Source of the DNA: Lytechinus pictus
Taxonomy: Eukaryota > Echinodermata > Echinoidea > Temnopleuroida > Toxopneustidae
Assembly: GCF_037042905.1 (NCBI RefSeq)
Contig: NC_087258.1
Location: 11,397,501-11,461,500, forward strand
Direction of reading: 5' to 3'
DNA: 64,000 nucleotides
Of this stretch, positions 57,301 through 64,000 are shown piece by piece (within the stretch, counting starts at the first letter, position 1; each line of letters begins with the position of its first letter). A program made the position numbers and the translations under genes. The notes beneath the pieces were generated by a model. The model worked only from the letters and a program-made list of their open reading frames with translations. It was not told the origin of the DNA and searched no databases.

Positions 57301-60300
57301 TCCCTTACCATATATTGTCATTGTTGCTATTATTAGCGGGGAATAGAGAGAAAAAAATTGAGATGAGAAAGTATGGATAGAAAGAGATAGGAATACGAAT
57401 AAGGTTAATTGAAATATGGCGTCGCCCATGCGTATCGTACTTTTTGCACCCCTTTCATGGAGAAGTCTAATTTTTTTTTCAATATGATTTCAATAATGTT
57501 TCAATAAAGTAGTGTTCATATTCGAAGTTGAATTTTCGCTTTGTTTATGCTCCACCGAGCTATCTTTTTTGTCCTAAATATGTAAACTATTGGATAACGA
57601 ATGTTATCATACTTTGCTTTATTTGTAGTCTTAAAATAAGATATTTTAAAATATATATTAGTTCCACGCCAGTGACACTTATACTATGTTCTTTTTTATT
57701 CCAGATGGCAAAGAGTGTGCCTGTGGGGGTGGAGAGTGCTGCATCACGGGAAAATGCTGCAAGGAAGGAGATGGAACTTGCTGTGGAAAATGTTCAAGTG
57801 AGTCGCCAAACAAATTCGACATATCAATAAATCCTGCTTTTGGATTCACTCTAAGCAAAGTACAAACCTATACATTTTTGTGCTGAATAATTGAACCAAC
57901 CTATAGCTCAATTAATTATAGTTCTAGGCCAACATTGTGCTGTTGGAAATAGGCCCTATTATTAATTATAAATCGACATATATACATTTTTTTTTTCGGG
58001 GGGGGGGGGCAAATATAAAGAGTGGCATAAAATTATTCTTTATCACTGGCATGTGTTTTTTATACTACCAGGATGTGACGTCTTAAAATGCTACTCTTGA
58101 AAATAGCTTTTATATACCCCGAAAATCCACTTCTTTTTGGATCTGTACGATATAGATGGTCGTTTTCATGCTGACAGTTATGTGTTCCAGTAGTTGCATT
58201 TTCATTATCAGAGACTTCTCCAAGCGATGGTATTCATCTAAAGTGATTTTTTTTTAAACCTTTTTTTCAGATGCTGCATGTAAGTGTGCCGATGGCTGCA
58301 AATGTGAAGGAGCCTGTGCCTGTACTATGGGGAACTGTACGTGCTAGGTCATCAAGACCATTTTCTTTCCGTTAGGAAGGTGAGTGATCATACGAGTGTG
58401 GTTAAAGGTCAAGTACACCACATAAATATGTTGATTTTAATTAATAGAGAAATCAAACTAGCATAATGCTGAAAATTTCATCGAAATCGGATGTAAAATA
58501 AGGAAGTTATGACATTTTAAAGTTTCGCTTTATTTTGCACAAGACAGTTATGTGCACGACTCGGTGACATGCAAATGGGGCAGTATGATGTCTATCACTC
58601 ACTATTTCTTTTTTATATTGTTTAGATTATAAAATATTTTTCTTTTTTTACAGATTTGAAAATAAGGACCGACTTGACTGAACCATATAGTATTAAACGA
58701 TATGCTAATTCCACATGTTCAGGCAGGAATTAATCGTTTCACTTGACAATGAGGAGAAATTTAGAATATTTCATGTAATAAAATACAAAAACAGTGAGTG
58801 AATGACGTCATCAGTCTCCTCATTTGCATACCGACCAGGATGTGCATACAACTGTTTTGTGAAATTTAGCGAAACTATAAAATGTCATAACTTTCTTATT
58901 TTACAGCCGATTTTGATGAAATTTTCAGTGTTATGCTTAGTGTATTTTTATCTTTTATCCAAATCAACCTCTTGTTGGTGGACTTGTCTTTTAATTAAAA
59001 TCTTAATATAAGGAAGACCTGGGGAGCGTTTCATATATTAAAGGACATGTTGGACGTTTTATCCGACAAGTTCTTAGCCAATCAAAATCAAGGAAAGTTG
59101 TAAAATTTGACAATTTGCCGGACAAAATATTGAAATATTTTGAGGGTTTTATAGTCGATCAAAGGGAAGCTTGTTCACATGTGACATCACACATCTTTGT
59201 CACATTGCCAACGGGAGGATCTCCACAGCATTAGTTTTTTTTCTCGAACCTTTGATCTTATTCTTTGAATTGTCTGTTTTCACTCAAGCCCACTTGTTCC
59301 AAAGATTTCATTTCCCTTTAAGTTACTATTCCATGTAATATAGACTCGTGCCGTTAGACATGTTCTGTTTTATTAGTCATGACAATTTTCATTAAGACTA
59401 GGCTATGTTAAAAGAGATACAATGAATATCTTTATGTATTATAAACATGGCTTAAAATATGTTTCTTTTTTATCTTCCTCTCTTTGTATTTCCTGTATCT
59501 GCAGATTGTCATCTCTTCTGCAAATTTGCTCCAAGCGGATTTCATTTGTGTATACCATCTATCATTTTTGTAACATAATGTACATTTGTTTTTATATTAA
59601 AAAATAAATTACACACTAGTAAAAATTTAAGGCGTTTCAAAGAACTTAAATTGCAGAATCACTTACAGGTGCCCCGTGCATCTTACTCATTTTGGAATTA
59701 TTCTTTCAGGATTCTTTTACTACCTCGAAATTATATTATTTGAACACTGACAATATTCGCTATTAAACATGATGCTAAAATTACGATCGTTTGTACGTTT
59801 CTTTAATCAAAGTGGTGAGGTTTTGAATGTATTAGGTGCTATTTGAAATTGAGAGATCGACTTACAAGCAAGAGCTTTTACGTTTTGCAATTAATATAAC
59901 CCCAAAAGGTCGCAAATGATATACTTTTCCAAGTATTCGTCGAAGATACATAAAACACTGTAAAACCCGAATTTGCATATGTTTTCAAGTTTGGTAATGC
60001 GATCGTGAGCTTTTGCTTGTAATATCTGGAGTATTGCATTTGAAAACCACAAAACCAATTTGAGAAATCTATGTATTTTCAATCTACATTCAAGTTTATA
60101 AGAAAATTGGTTTATGAAAGTATTAGCGGCAACGATTATTGACTTGAGGGCAAAACGGTTCAAAGAGGAGAGCGAGGGAATAGAAGTATAGACGGGAGGA
60201 AAAAAGGAAAAAAAAAGTGTGTGCCCAATGATGAGCAGATGAAGAATACAGAGAGAGAAATGGGGAGGAGTGAGTGAAATGTGGTGATAAGAACATGAAA

Positions 60301-63300
60301 AACTGAGGAAAAAAGAACGAAAAGTATATAAAATGCCTCTATAATTATTGATGAATACAAAGTTCATGACACTATACCCGCCACATCGTGGCGCCGCCAC
60401 TGGTTATACGGCTTGTCCCAAAGATCCCATTTTTTTTAATACGCACTGTATAGTTCAATGAGTAATTTCTCAGCGTAAAGGGGACCATGGGCTTATAGGT
60501 CCATGCTGAATCAAGTGGAAGTGTTCGTGATCAACATTGCTCAGAGTGTTAAATTTGCATAACGGTTCCCCCAAAGTAGCTCGCACTTCGCGCTCGCACT
60601 AATTAGTTGGGGCTTATTAATGCAACGATCTTGTTTGTGTAAGAATAAAGCTATAGGAAGTAACTGTTGACTATCCGAAGTAACTGTTGACTATCCTAAG
60701 CTTTAAAGAAACCAACAAAAATCGGCTTTCTGCGGTGAAATGTGGATGTCATTGCTGTACACATGTGTGACCAAATTATTTCCAAACACCCCCTAAACGG
60801 GGTTTTCTCTTTGTGCAAAATGCACCCATAAACAATTTTTCGAGGGTTTTATTTACACATTTTGGCCCCTAAACAAGTTATCACCAGAAAATGACCCCGG
60901 GGAAAAAGCATGGGCACATACCCTAAACACGTTTGGCTAGTCTTTTAAAAAAGGCTTTGGAAAAAATAAACCCTAAATAAGTTTGACCCCGCGATTGACC
61001 AGTCTTTCAAAACCACCCTTTTTCTTGAAAATCGGTGTTTTTGATGCCCGTAACGAGTGCACGCGCGGCTCGCGACCACTGACAACTGGAAAAACACCCC
61101 TTAGTTAAGGACGTTCCATAGTTAAAATGAAGTCCATGGCATTTTCACAAAATTTTGCAAAGTTGTAGAGGAAGGTATACCTAAGAGGTGCAAACATTAA
61201 AAAATATGGGTTCATGTGTTGTTTCCAAACTATCAGCACTTTTATAAGAGCAAATGTGCTTTTTTTTAAAACACCCCAAAACGTGCCAAAAGCTTTGTAT
61301 CTATGTGAGGAAAAATCCAAACCACTCTACCATTTCTTTAAACTCGAGGTCATATTCATCATACTTTGCAGCACTACATAGTAAAGTATTTTGATATTGT
61401 AGAGGAATGTTTAAAAATGGTCCATGGAATAATTCCAGTTTATTAGCTTCATAAAATAACACATCGGATCTGGATCGGGATATTACGGGTTAACTTTTTT
61501 TCGCCCCCACCCCCTTATTGGCAAAAGCTGGATCCGCCCCTGAATTTAGGCCTACTTCAGCACCCCCAGCCAAAAAATTGTTCACAGGGCCCTGCATAGG
61601 CCTATATATAGACAGGTCCAGATTTTAAAGTTAATGCGCTAGCCTAGGCTAGCCGTAGCTTAGCCTAGAATTTTCTATTGTCATTAATGGCAATTTGATA
61701 GTGTTTAAGAATTAGATCTAGATATAGATCTAAGGCCAATAAGGGTACCGGCAATTCATTCATTCATTCATGGCAACGCGAACGACCACAATTTTGTAAA
61801 GATAAGTCCACGCGCATGCATATTCTTATTCCGAAGACGCAAGTCATGAATATTCATATTGGCTTCCACAACTGCGGTGGGAAAAATAACAGCCACCTTT
61901 AATTCGCAAACCTCTACAACGCGACATTAAAGTACGGTAACACAAAAGTTAACGATTAATCATAGACTCGATTTTCTGGATTGATTGTACATTATAGTCA
62001 ATACAATCGAACGTAGAAAACTGTTCTACAATCATTGCTAAGCTTTGTGTTACAGGCCCTATAGATCTTGCTTTTCGTGTGCAAAATTCTTTCATACGAT
62101 ACCAGCATGCCATGCCATGCCATGCCATTTGCCTGCCTGAGCTCGCGGCGGGACTGTACTATCATGACCATCATGTCTCCAGCTGGCTGGAGACATGCGA
62201 AATGTAGATTGTGACATAGATAAGAAAGTGTTTTTTCAAACAAATCGAGTACATATTGAGTGAGGAAAAACTTACTGAATTCAGACTTAGATATAAATCA
62301 TTATAGTCCATCGAATCGATGTTGCATCTAATGTGGATTATTGGTGGATCACTGGCAATTGATTCCATGGGTCAGATCACCTCTCCAGCTGAACCATTTC
62401 GCATGCGCTGATATGTACACAGCATATGCAATAGGCTTATTCGTCTGAAACTCACCCAACTTTGCGTTTTTTCCCCTTTCCCTGCTTCTCCTACACAAAC
62501 GATATGCCTCTAGCACACAATGTAATGGGCATTATGTATTACTTTCCCCCGAAATGGGTGATTAGATTCATTTTTTTTTGGGGGGGGGGGGAACCACTTC
62601 CATTGACGAGTGTATACCAGGCGCGACCATGGGGTTTCGAAAAGCACCCTAAACAAGGGAAGCAAGTCTTTTCCATGCATCCCTTAACAAGAATTTGGCT
62701 TGTGAAATCCTACAAGACTTTGTATTGGAAATGAATCCCCTTTTCAGTATTTTAAACATCGTTTCTGACACCCTAAACGTTACATATAGGCCTATACGTA
62801 ACGTACTTGCCACTCTTTCCCTTTTTACGCGTGCTCGCGCCTGGTATCCACTCGTCAATGGAAGTGGGCCCCCCGGGCGGCCTCTCGAGCTCTGGGAAGA
62901 ACCAAATGTGGCTCTGGAAAGTCGTACTAAATCGGATATGTCGCTGTTACCATAGTACGAACCGCAGATTGATGTTTCCGTTGCAGATGCGAAAGCTAAA
63001 CAAAATCCTCATGTCACATAATTTAAATTGCAGGACAGCCTTTTACGACGGGCCCAAAAGTCTCTTCCAAAATCAACTACCGTCGTAAATAAGCGTTCGC
63101 GTTCTCTAACGAAAGGTCGGGAACTTCGCCTCCCGGACGTTCACAGACCTACACGGACCTCATCCGGCGTCTATTTTGACTGGGGCTTTAGCATGTTTAG
63201 GTTGACTGGACATACGCTCAGGCCTTAGTGCAATTTTAGGTAAATGCAGACGAAATAATGAATTATCAATGCGGTCGGAGTGGCGATCATCTGAATAAAT

Positions 63301-63513
63301 GTCAAACAAGTTGATAAAATAACGAAGGAATAGGAAAGGGGAGAATATATCAACCTCATGACGTAACACCAATAAATTAAGAAAAAAAAGCCAAGAGGAG
63401 AAGAGGAGGAACCTTACCATCAAAGCAATGAACTGGGTAGTTACAGAGTACACCTCCATCTACATACAGATCAGTACGATCAATGTATTTCCATTGAAAT
63501 GGGAAGAAAACAC
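39214..63513 (-). CDS. Patatin-like phospholipase with EF-hand-like segment (3' part)
   Basis: Exons in transcription order: 63513-63418, 44433-44303, 43651-43566, 42736-42580, 41965-41864, 41269-41081, 40134-40039, 39309-39214; phases all join. Patatin enzymes cleave acyl esters of membrane lipids with a Ser-Asp dyad. The Asp is visible in DLYVDGGVLCNYPVHCFDG. The GXSXG serine motif must lie upstream, past the window edge. Next come WWLSMKPEDSFLRRLQPLND and FGTFNKKTLGFIL. An EF-hand-like region follows (loop NLDGNDNIDIGE and a second loop starting DINKDGR), then SFTDVIFYVKLDYHELM. The end is NERTVLINTVYMKCLDFDGE and EQGKRALQAFLYH. The first visible intron is 19 kb and holds the metallothionein gene. 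Family assignment is firm, calcium binding inferred. Confidence 0.85.
39310..40038. other. Patatin intron; hAT-like end
   Basis: A solitary CAGTGGTGGATCTAAAATTG end lies at about 39609-39628. No gene is seen. Confidence 0.45.
40039..40134 (-). CDS. Patatin gene exon (RTVLINT segment)
   Basis: It encodes SDDNERTVLINTVYMKCLDF and DGEPEDWDFLVE, the conserved strand near the end of patatin domains. The acceptor is TTGACAG|AGC and the donor GTTGAG|GTAATT. It is 96 bp and in phase 0. Confidence 0.88.
40562..40741. mobile_element. Hairpin MITE, ~180 bp
   Basis: The arms GGCGCCGTTTCATAAAGCTG and TATCTTTATGAAACGGCCCC are inverted. The internal CGACTGGTGATCCTTTCTT / AAGAAAGGATCACCAGTCG pair is perfectly complementary. 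Confidence 0.85.
40835..41078. repeat. Repeat R1 as an inverted pair beside an exon
   Basis: CTTTGTCGAAAAATTGGCGA at 40849 and CTAGTTGTCGACAAAGACCT at 40954 face each other. The right part continues to CGTCGTGCTTCGAGGAGCG, ending within a few bases of the splice donor of the exon at 41081. Confidence 0.6.
41081..41269 (-). CDS. Patatin gene exon (SFTDVIFY...KRSFLE)
   Basis: It encodes SFTDVIFYVKLDYHELMNLA through LTELITSLFQSLVMNVKRSF. The donor is TTAGAG|GTGAGT. The start assumes acceptor ATTGAAG|TCG, which keeps frame and gives 63 codons. It is the least certain splice site in the gene. Confidence 0.75.
41735..41817 (-). mobile_element. tRNA-derived SINE head
   Basis: The minus strand reads TGGTCCAGTAGTTAGAGA (A-box-like), then a CTCAAAA anticodon-like loop, then GAGTTCGAATCC (B box). 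The stems are too poor for a tRNA gene. It lies in a patatin intron. Confidence 0.6.
41864..41965 (-). CDS. Patatin gene exon (second EF-hand loop start)
   Basis: It encodes TNEFTSSHARALFGDRLMSA and EMFELLDINKDGR. DINKDG is a typical calcium-loop start at positions 1-6. The loop continues in the next exon. The donor is GACGG|GTAAAA. Confidence 0.85.
42580..42736 (-). CDS. Patatin gene exon (first EF-hand-like loop)
   Basis: It encodes HQVFTKQHERELRKHRIKTD and FVKVLNDNNLDGNDNIDIGE, then FRRACAQ. Read as a 12-residue loop NLDGNDNIDIGE, it has acidic or amide residues at 1, 3, 5, 9 and 12 and Ile at 8, but Asp instead of Gly at 6. Confidence 0.85.
42737..43565. other. Patatin intron with hairpin MITE
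   Basis: Intronic DNA; the only clear element is the hairpin at 43112-43272. Confidence 0.5.
43112..43272. mobile_element. Hairpin MITE, ~160 bp
   Basis: GGCGAGCGTTTCATGAA and TTGATGAAACGCTCGCC are inverted, as are the inner GTTGTCAGACGTATT and TCTGACAACTTG parts. A partial relative is at 59019-59140. Confidence 0.8.
43566..43651 (-). CDS. Patatin gene exon (proline-rich linker)
   Basis: It encodes FSNHDQHVLATNPALLPIPA and PTPNTRLA. Acceptor ATCTCAG|TTT was chosen over the nearer TTTAG because only it keeps the phase of the previous exon. The donor is GCAAG|GTAAC. Confidence 0.8.
44303..44433 (-). CDS. Patatin gene exon (WWLSMKPEDSF)
   Basis: It encodes WWLSMKPEDSFLRRLQPLND to NKKTLGFIL. 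The acceptor is TTTATAG|GC and the donor ATTCTG|GTCAGT. It joins the exon at 63418 to give CFDG-WWLSMKPED, continuous for the family. Confidence 0.88.
44785..44876 (+). repeat. GATAGACCGCGGGTCC 16-bp tandem array (left arm)
   Basis: About six copies of the 16-mer, some reading GATAGTCCGCGGGTCC. Confidence 0.95.
45020..45740 (+). repeat. Polypurine tract (~720 bp)
   Basis: Almost pure GA sequence (AAAGAGGGG, GAAGAGAAA types) giving artefact Lys/Glu/Arg-rich open frames on one strand and Phe/Ser/Leu-rich ones on the other. Confidence 0.95.
45745..46010 (-). repeat. GGCGCC minisatellite inside the hAT-like element
   Basis: Seven or eight units of the type GGGGCGCCGAATTGATGTTC, degenerating rightward; the reverse complement of the 16113-17040 array. 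Confidence 0.85.
46190..49170 (+). repeat. Degenerate array with GCTCGCGCTTCGCGCTCGC palindromes
   Basis: At least fifteen GCTCGCGCTTCGCGCTCGCA-type palindromes (e.g. 46195, 46440, 46605, 47640, 47937, 48080) spaced roughly 100-250 bp in AT-rich filler. It is inverted relative to the regular 107-bp array at 15109. Short open frames here have no family resemblance. Confidence 0.85.
49631..49954. mobile_element. hAT-like MITE, 324 bp, 8-bp TSD
   Basis: It starts CATTGGCGGCTGAAGG and ends GCTTCCGCCGCCTAAG. TAATTAAT is duplicated at 49623-49630 and 49955-49962. It was inserted into the central loop of the foldback element. Confidence 0.85.
49963..50230. repeat. Foldback core with GACATGGCGAGATA-type repeats
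   Basis: Short repeats of ATATCTCGCCATGTTGACAT type in both orientations make the central loop self-complementary. Confidence 0.7.
50449..50605 (-). repeat. GATAGACCGCGGGTCC 16-bp tandem array (right arm)
   Basis: About ten copies of the inverted unit GGACCCGCGGTCTATC, including GGACTATC and GGGCTATC variants, so this arm is longer than the left. Confidence 0.95.
50690..50950 (-). repeat. Dispersed repeat R4, copy 1
   Basis: It matches 61630-61885 in inverse orientation. Shared parts are CCAATATGAATA, GGTCGTTCGCGTTGCCATGA and AATTGCCATTAATGACA. It ends where the SINE begins. Confidence 0.7.
50951..51098 (+). mobile_element. tRNA-Val-like SINE
   Basis: It begins TGCTTGGCTCAGTTGGTACT (A box), with loop CTCACAA (anticodon CAC) and B box GGGTTCAAAACCCC. 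A tRNA-unrelated tail (GACCGAAAGACGTTAAAAG) follows, cut by the next element. The 5' and 3' acceptor strands do not pair, so it is not a functional tRNA gene. Confidence 0.8.
51099..51604. mobile_element. MITE family M2, copy 3
   Basis: The same ends and body as 25816 and 30780, with a short insertion at about 51337-51392 beginning with a (TTG)n run. Confidence 0.8.
51605..51720 (+). repeat. Dispersed repeat shared with 15790-15945
   Basis: It contains CTGGCGCTGCACAGCGGCTG and a CGGAGTATTTCATTTC segment, inverted relative to the other copy. Confidence 0.65.
51866..53700 (+). repeat. Satellite-like tandem array, ~200-bp units
   Basis: About nine degenerate units, each with CAGTCGAGTGCAAAGACGA, a TTGATCAGAAGATA segment, TTACGTAATACAGAAAA, TCTGCTCTTTTCA and TTTGTTTTCGTGAATTGTTT. 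Unit starts are near 51873, 52085, 52293, 52973, 53365 and 53578. One unit is interrupted by the MITE at 52315. Confidence 0.85.
52315..52467. mobile_element. 153-bp palindromic MITE inside the satellite
   Basis: It starts TAGCCTCTTGTCGAGGCCCT and ends inversely AGGGCCTCGACAAGAGGCTA. The flanks TGCAAAGAC and TGCAAACAC are a 9-bp duplication with one mismatch, and neighbouring satellite units show the uninterrupted target. The 9-bp size suggests a MuDR-type transposase. Confidence 0.85.
53860..54013. mobile_element. Palindromic MITE M3, copy 2
   Basis: The ends TATACCTCGGTCACATTTGC and AAATGTGACCGAGGTATTA, with the same GTCGAAAACAGCC inner pair as 34842-35014. Confidence 0.8.
54014..54791. 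other. Patatin intron DNA, no feature
   Basis: AT-rich with a G run near 54167; no gene or complete element is recognised. Confidence 0.4.
54796..55789. mobile_element. TTAA-flanked element, 994 bp
   Basis: The ends GGTGCCAGGTGCCCTA and TAGGGCACCTGTCACC are inverted with small differences. TTAA is at 54792-54795 and 55790-55793. No transposase is present; the open frame at 55350-55757 is not family-like. Confidence 0.8.
55794..56600. other. Upstream region of metallothionein, repeat-like fragments
   Basis: It contains G runs near 56231 and 56481 and a GCTCGCGAAGCAAGCG stretch. No gene and no complete element were found. Confidence 0.4.
56626..56817 (+). promoter_or_regulatory. Metallothionein promoter: four metal-response-element cores and TATA-like box
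   Basis: TGCRCNC cores, the binding core of MTF-1-type factors, occur at 56626-56632, 56694-56700 and 56759-56765 (minus strand; TGCACGC, TGCACAC, TGCACCC) and at 56786-56792 (plus, TGCACAC). By base frequency about 0.3 would be expected in 300 bp. ACATAAAAAC at 56810-56819 is a plausible TATA box, placing transcription start near 56840. Function is inferred. Confidence 0.7.
56921..56957 (+). CDS. Metallothionein exon 1
   Basis: It encodes MPGPDVKCFCCR plus one base. The donor is CCGAG|GTAAG. The ATG is preceded by CATCATCACC, a good initiation context. Confidence 0.93.
56921..58347 (+). CDS. Metallothionein (sea-urchin type), three coding exons
   Basis: Exons 56921-56957, 57705-57797 and 58271-58347 give 207 nt, 68 aa, with GT-AG introns in phase 1. 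The protein chelates zinc, copper and cadmium in the cytosol and buffers metal. It has 20 cysteines and no aromatic residue except one Phe. It starts MPGPDVKCFCC, has paired CC motifs (GECCITGKCCKEG, GTCCGKC) in the N-terminal half and CxC motifs (CKCADGCKC, CACTMGNCTC) in the C-terminal half. This is the echinoid two-domain order, and the cysteine number equals that of sea urchin MTA/MTB. Four MRE cores lie upstream. A MITE begins 59 bp after the stop. The gene sits in an intron of the patatin gene on the opposite strand. Confidence 0.95.
57705..57797 (+). CDS. Metallothionein exon 2
   Basis: It encodes GKECACGGGECCITGKCC to TCCGKCS. The acceptor is TTCCAG|AT and the donor TTCAA|GTGAG. Confidence 0.95.
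58271..58347 (+). CDS. Metallothionein exon 3
   Basis: It encodes AACKCADGCKCEGACACTMG and NCTC, then TAG at 58345-58347. The acceptor is TTTTCAG|AT. Confidence 0.95.
58406..58990. mobile_element. TTAA-flanked hairpin MITE, 585 bp, next to metallothionein stop
   Basis: The ends AGGTCAAGTACACCA and (inverted) AAGACAAGTCCACCA. TTAA is at 58402-58405 and 58991-58994. Arms of ~200 bp surround a loop with AAGGACCGACTTGACTGAAC. AATAAA at 58777-58782 and a TTTTTACAG splice-like acceptor at 58653 lie in the loop. Confidence 0.85.
59019..59140 (+). repeat. Partial relative of the hairpin MITE at 43112
   Basis: GGAGCGTTTCATATATTAAA and TTCTTAGCCAATCAAAATCA match the left half of that element. The right half has decayed. 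Confidence 0.5.
59141..60500. other. Patatin intron DNA, no gene
   Basis: Includes a purine-rich stretch at 60160-60310. A GTGGCGCCGCCACTG hAT-like end is at about 60389-60403 without a partner. Confidence 0.4.
60501..61542. mobile_element. Fragments of hAT-like array elements
   Basis: A GCTCGCACTTCGCGCTCGCA module is at 60580 and a GCTGGATCCGCCCCTG terminus ends at 61542. Between them are CCCCTAAACAAGTTT-type repeats. The left end and a TSD for AATTTAGG are not found, so boundaries are uncertain. Confidence 0.45.
61630..61885 (+). repeat. Dispersed repeat R4, copy 2
   Basis: The inverse of 50690-50950, with GTCATTAATGGCAATTTGAT and CATGGCAACGCGAACGACCA. A (CATT)n run is at about 61765. Confidence 0.7.
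61925..63125 (-). mobile_element. ~1.2-kb dispersed repeat R3, copy 2
   Basis: Inverse of 24245-25440 along its length, including the nested CCCGGG-ended MITE at 62580-62877. No conserved coding frame. Confidence 0.8.
62580..62877. mobile_element. CCCGGG-ended MITE nested in R3, copy 2
   Basis: CACTTCCATTGACGAGTG at the left and GGAAGTGGGCCCCCCGGG at the right are inverted. The left CCCGGG has become a plain G run. Confidence 0.7.
63418..63513 (-). CDS. Patatin gene exon with catalytic DGG
   Basis: It encodes VFFPFQWKYIDRTDLYVDGG and VLCNYPVHCFD. The Asp of DGG is the dyad partner of the nucleophile serine in patatin-type enzymes. The acceptor is CAAACAG|GT and the donor GATG|GTAAGG. Earlier exons lie beyond 64000. 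Confidence 0.9.
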
Positions 63514-63698
63514 CTGTTTGAAAAAAAATGTAGACAAAAATGGGACAAAATTATAGTAAATATACACGTTATACTCATAGTTGATTTTTACTACTTTTGA
63601 AAAGCAATAAATTCATAATGAATTTAACCGTTTCGAATTCGACCGATGACGTTTGAATTTCATAATAAACATAGTTGTGAAACCACGTATTTTCCAGA

Positions 63699-63828
63699 CC
63701 CCCGTTGCATGAAAGTAACTATTTCGTTAATGTTGTCGTCCAATGGGAGCTACCATGGTAGCAGTGCTCAATCATAATCAAAGATGCCACGGCAGTTACC
63801 ATGGTTCAAATTGTTATGCAACAGGGCG
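63699..63828. mobile_element. Short inverted-repeat element
   Basis: CCCCGTTGCATGAAAGTAAC faces TTGTTATGCAACAGGG, with CTACCATGGTAGC and GTTACCATGG palindromes inside. A MITE-like unit in the intron upstream of the DGG exon. Confidence 0.55.
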
Positions 63829-64000
63829 CACGAGACCGCTCTCCTGTCATAAAAGGTGTAACAAAAAAAATGTATATGTTCAGACTTGTCAAACAATATA
63901 AACTCCTATGTCAGACCTTGTTCAAATTTACATTGGATATATTCGTCCAATAATGGAGTATTGTGTACCGGTTTTCAACGGAGCACTAACTGCTAAACAG

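Larger units (their letters stand above)
44434..63417. other. 19-kb patatin intron
   Basis: The phase and family continuity of the flanking exons leave no need for an exon between them. It contains the foldback and hAT-like complex, a satellite array, the metallothionein gene on the other strand and many MITEs. Confidence 0.75.

Noticed and set aside
58777..58782. AATAAA as the certain metallothionein poly(A) signal
   Set aside because: It lies inside a MITE loop, so its use is only a possibility.

Overview
This is a stretch of animal nuclear genome, very probably from a sea urchin (echinoid). The clearest clue is a three-exon gene at 56,921-58,347 encoding a 68-residue metallothionein with 20 cysteines in the sea-urchin arrangement. 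Other signs agree: AT-rich noncoding DNA, GT-AG introns, tRNA-derived SINEs, LINE tails and dense short inverted-repeat elements. I cannot name the species.

Four protein-coding genes are supported. (1) A single-exon, minus-strand GT14-family glycosyltransferase of the core-2 beta-1,6-GlcNAc-transferase type (12,057-13,523). (2) A complete nine-exon, plus-strand, probably GPI-anchored alkaline phosphatase (18,328-37,007; 544 aa by my splice model, every exon phase compatible). (3) The 3' part of a minus-strand patatin-like phospholipase (63,513 down to 39,214; eight exons seen, N-terminus beyond the right edge), with an EF-hand-like segment inside or beside the patatin fold. (4) The metallothionein, which lies on the opposite strand inside a 19-kb intron of the patatin gene. 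Alkaline phosphatase and patatin converge tail to tail, with 2.2 kb between their stop codons.

The rest is mostly transposable elements, many stacked inside each other with readable target-site duplications (TSDs). 1-12 kb: tetranucleotide repeat, hAT-like element, LINE relic split by a CCCGGG-ended element, TTAA-flanked MITE, tandem 0.8-kb duplication. 14.6-17.1 kb: a truncated hAT-like element made of tandem arrays. 18.4-37 kb: alkaline phosphatase introns holding a 3.3-kb TA-flanked element that carries two other elements, plus several MITEs. 44.8-50.6 kb: a foldback element with tandem 16-mers, split by a 4.45-kb hAT-like element and a 324-bp hAT-like element. 51.9-53.7 kb: a ~200-bp satellite with a 153-bp MITE inside. 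54.8-63.1 kb: further MITEs around the metallothionein gene and a 1.2-kb repeat shared with the alkaline phosphatase intron.

No bacterial operon, CRISPR array, rRNA gene or convincing functional tRNA gene is present. The most interesting items are the GT14 protein with three key catalytic or UDP-binding residues replaced, the EF-hand-bearing patatin gene that hosts metallothionein, the modular tandem-array hAT-like elements, and the foldback element whose ancestral form can be recovered from TSDs.
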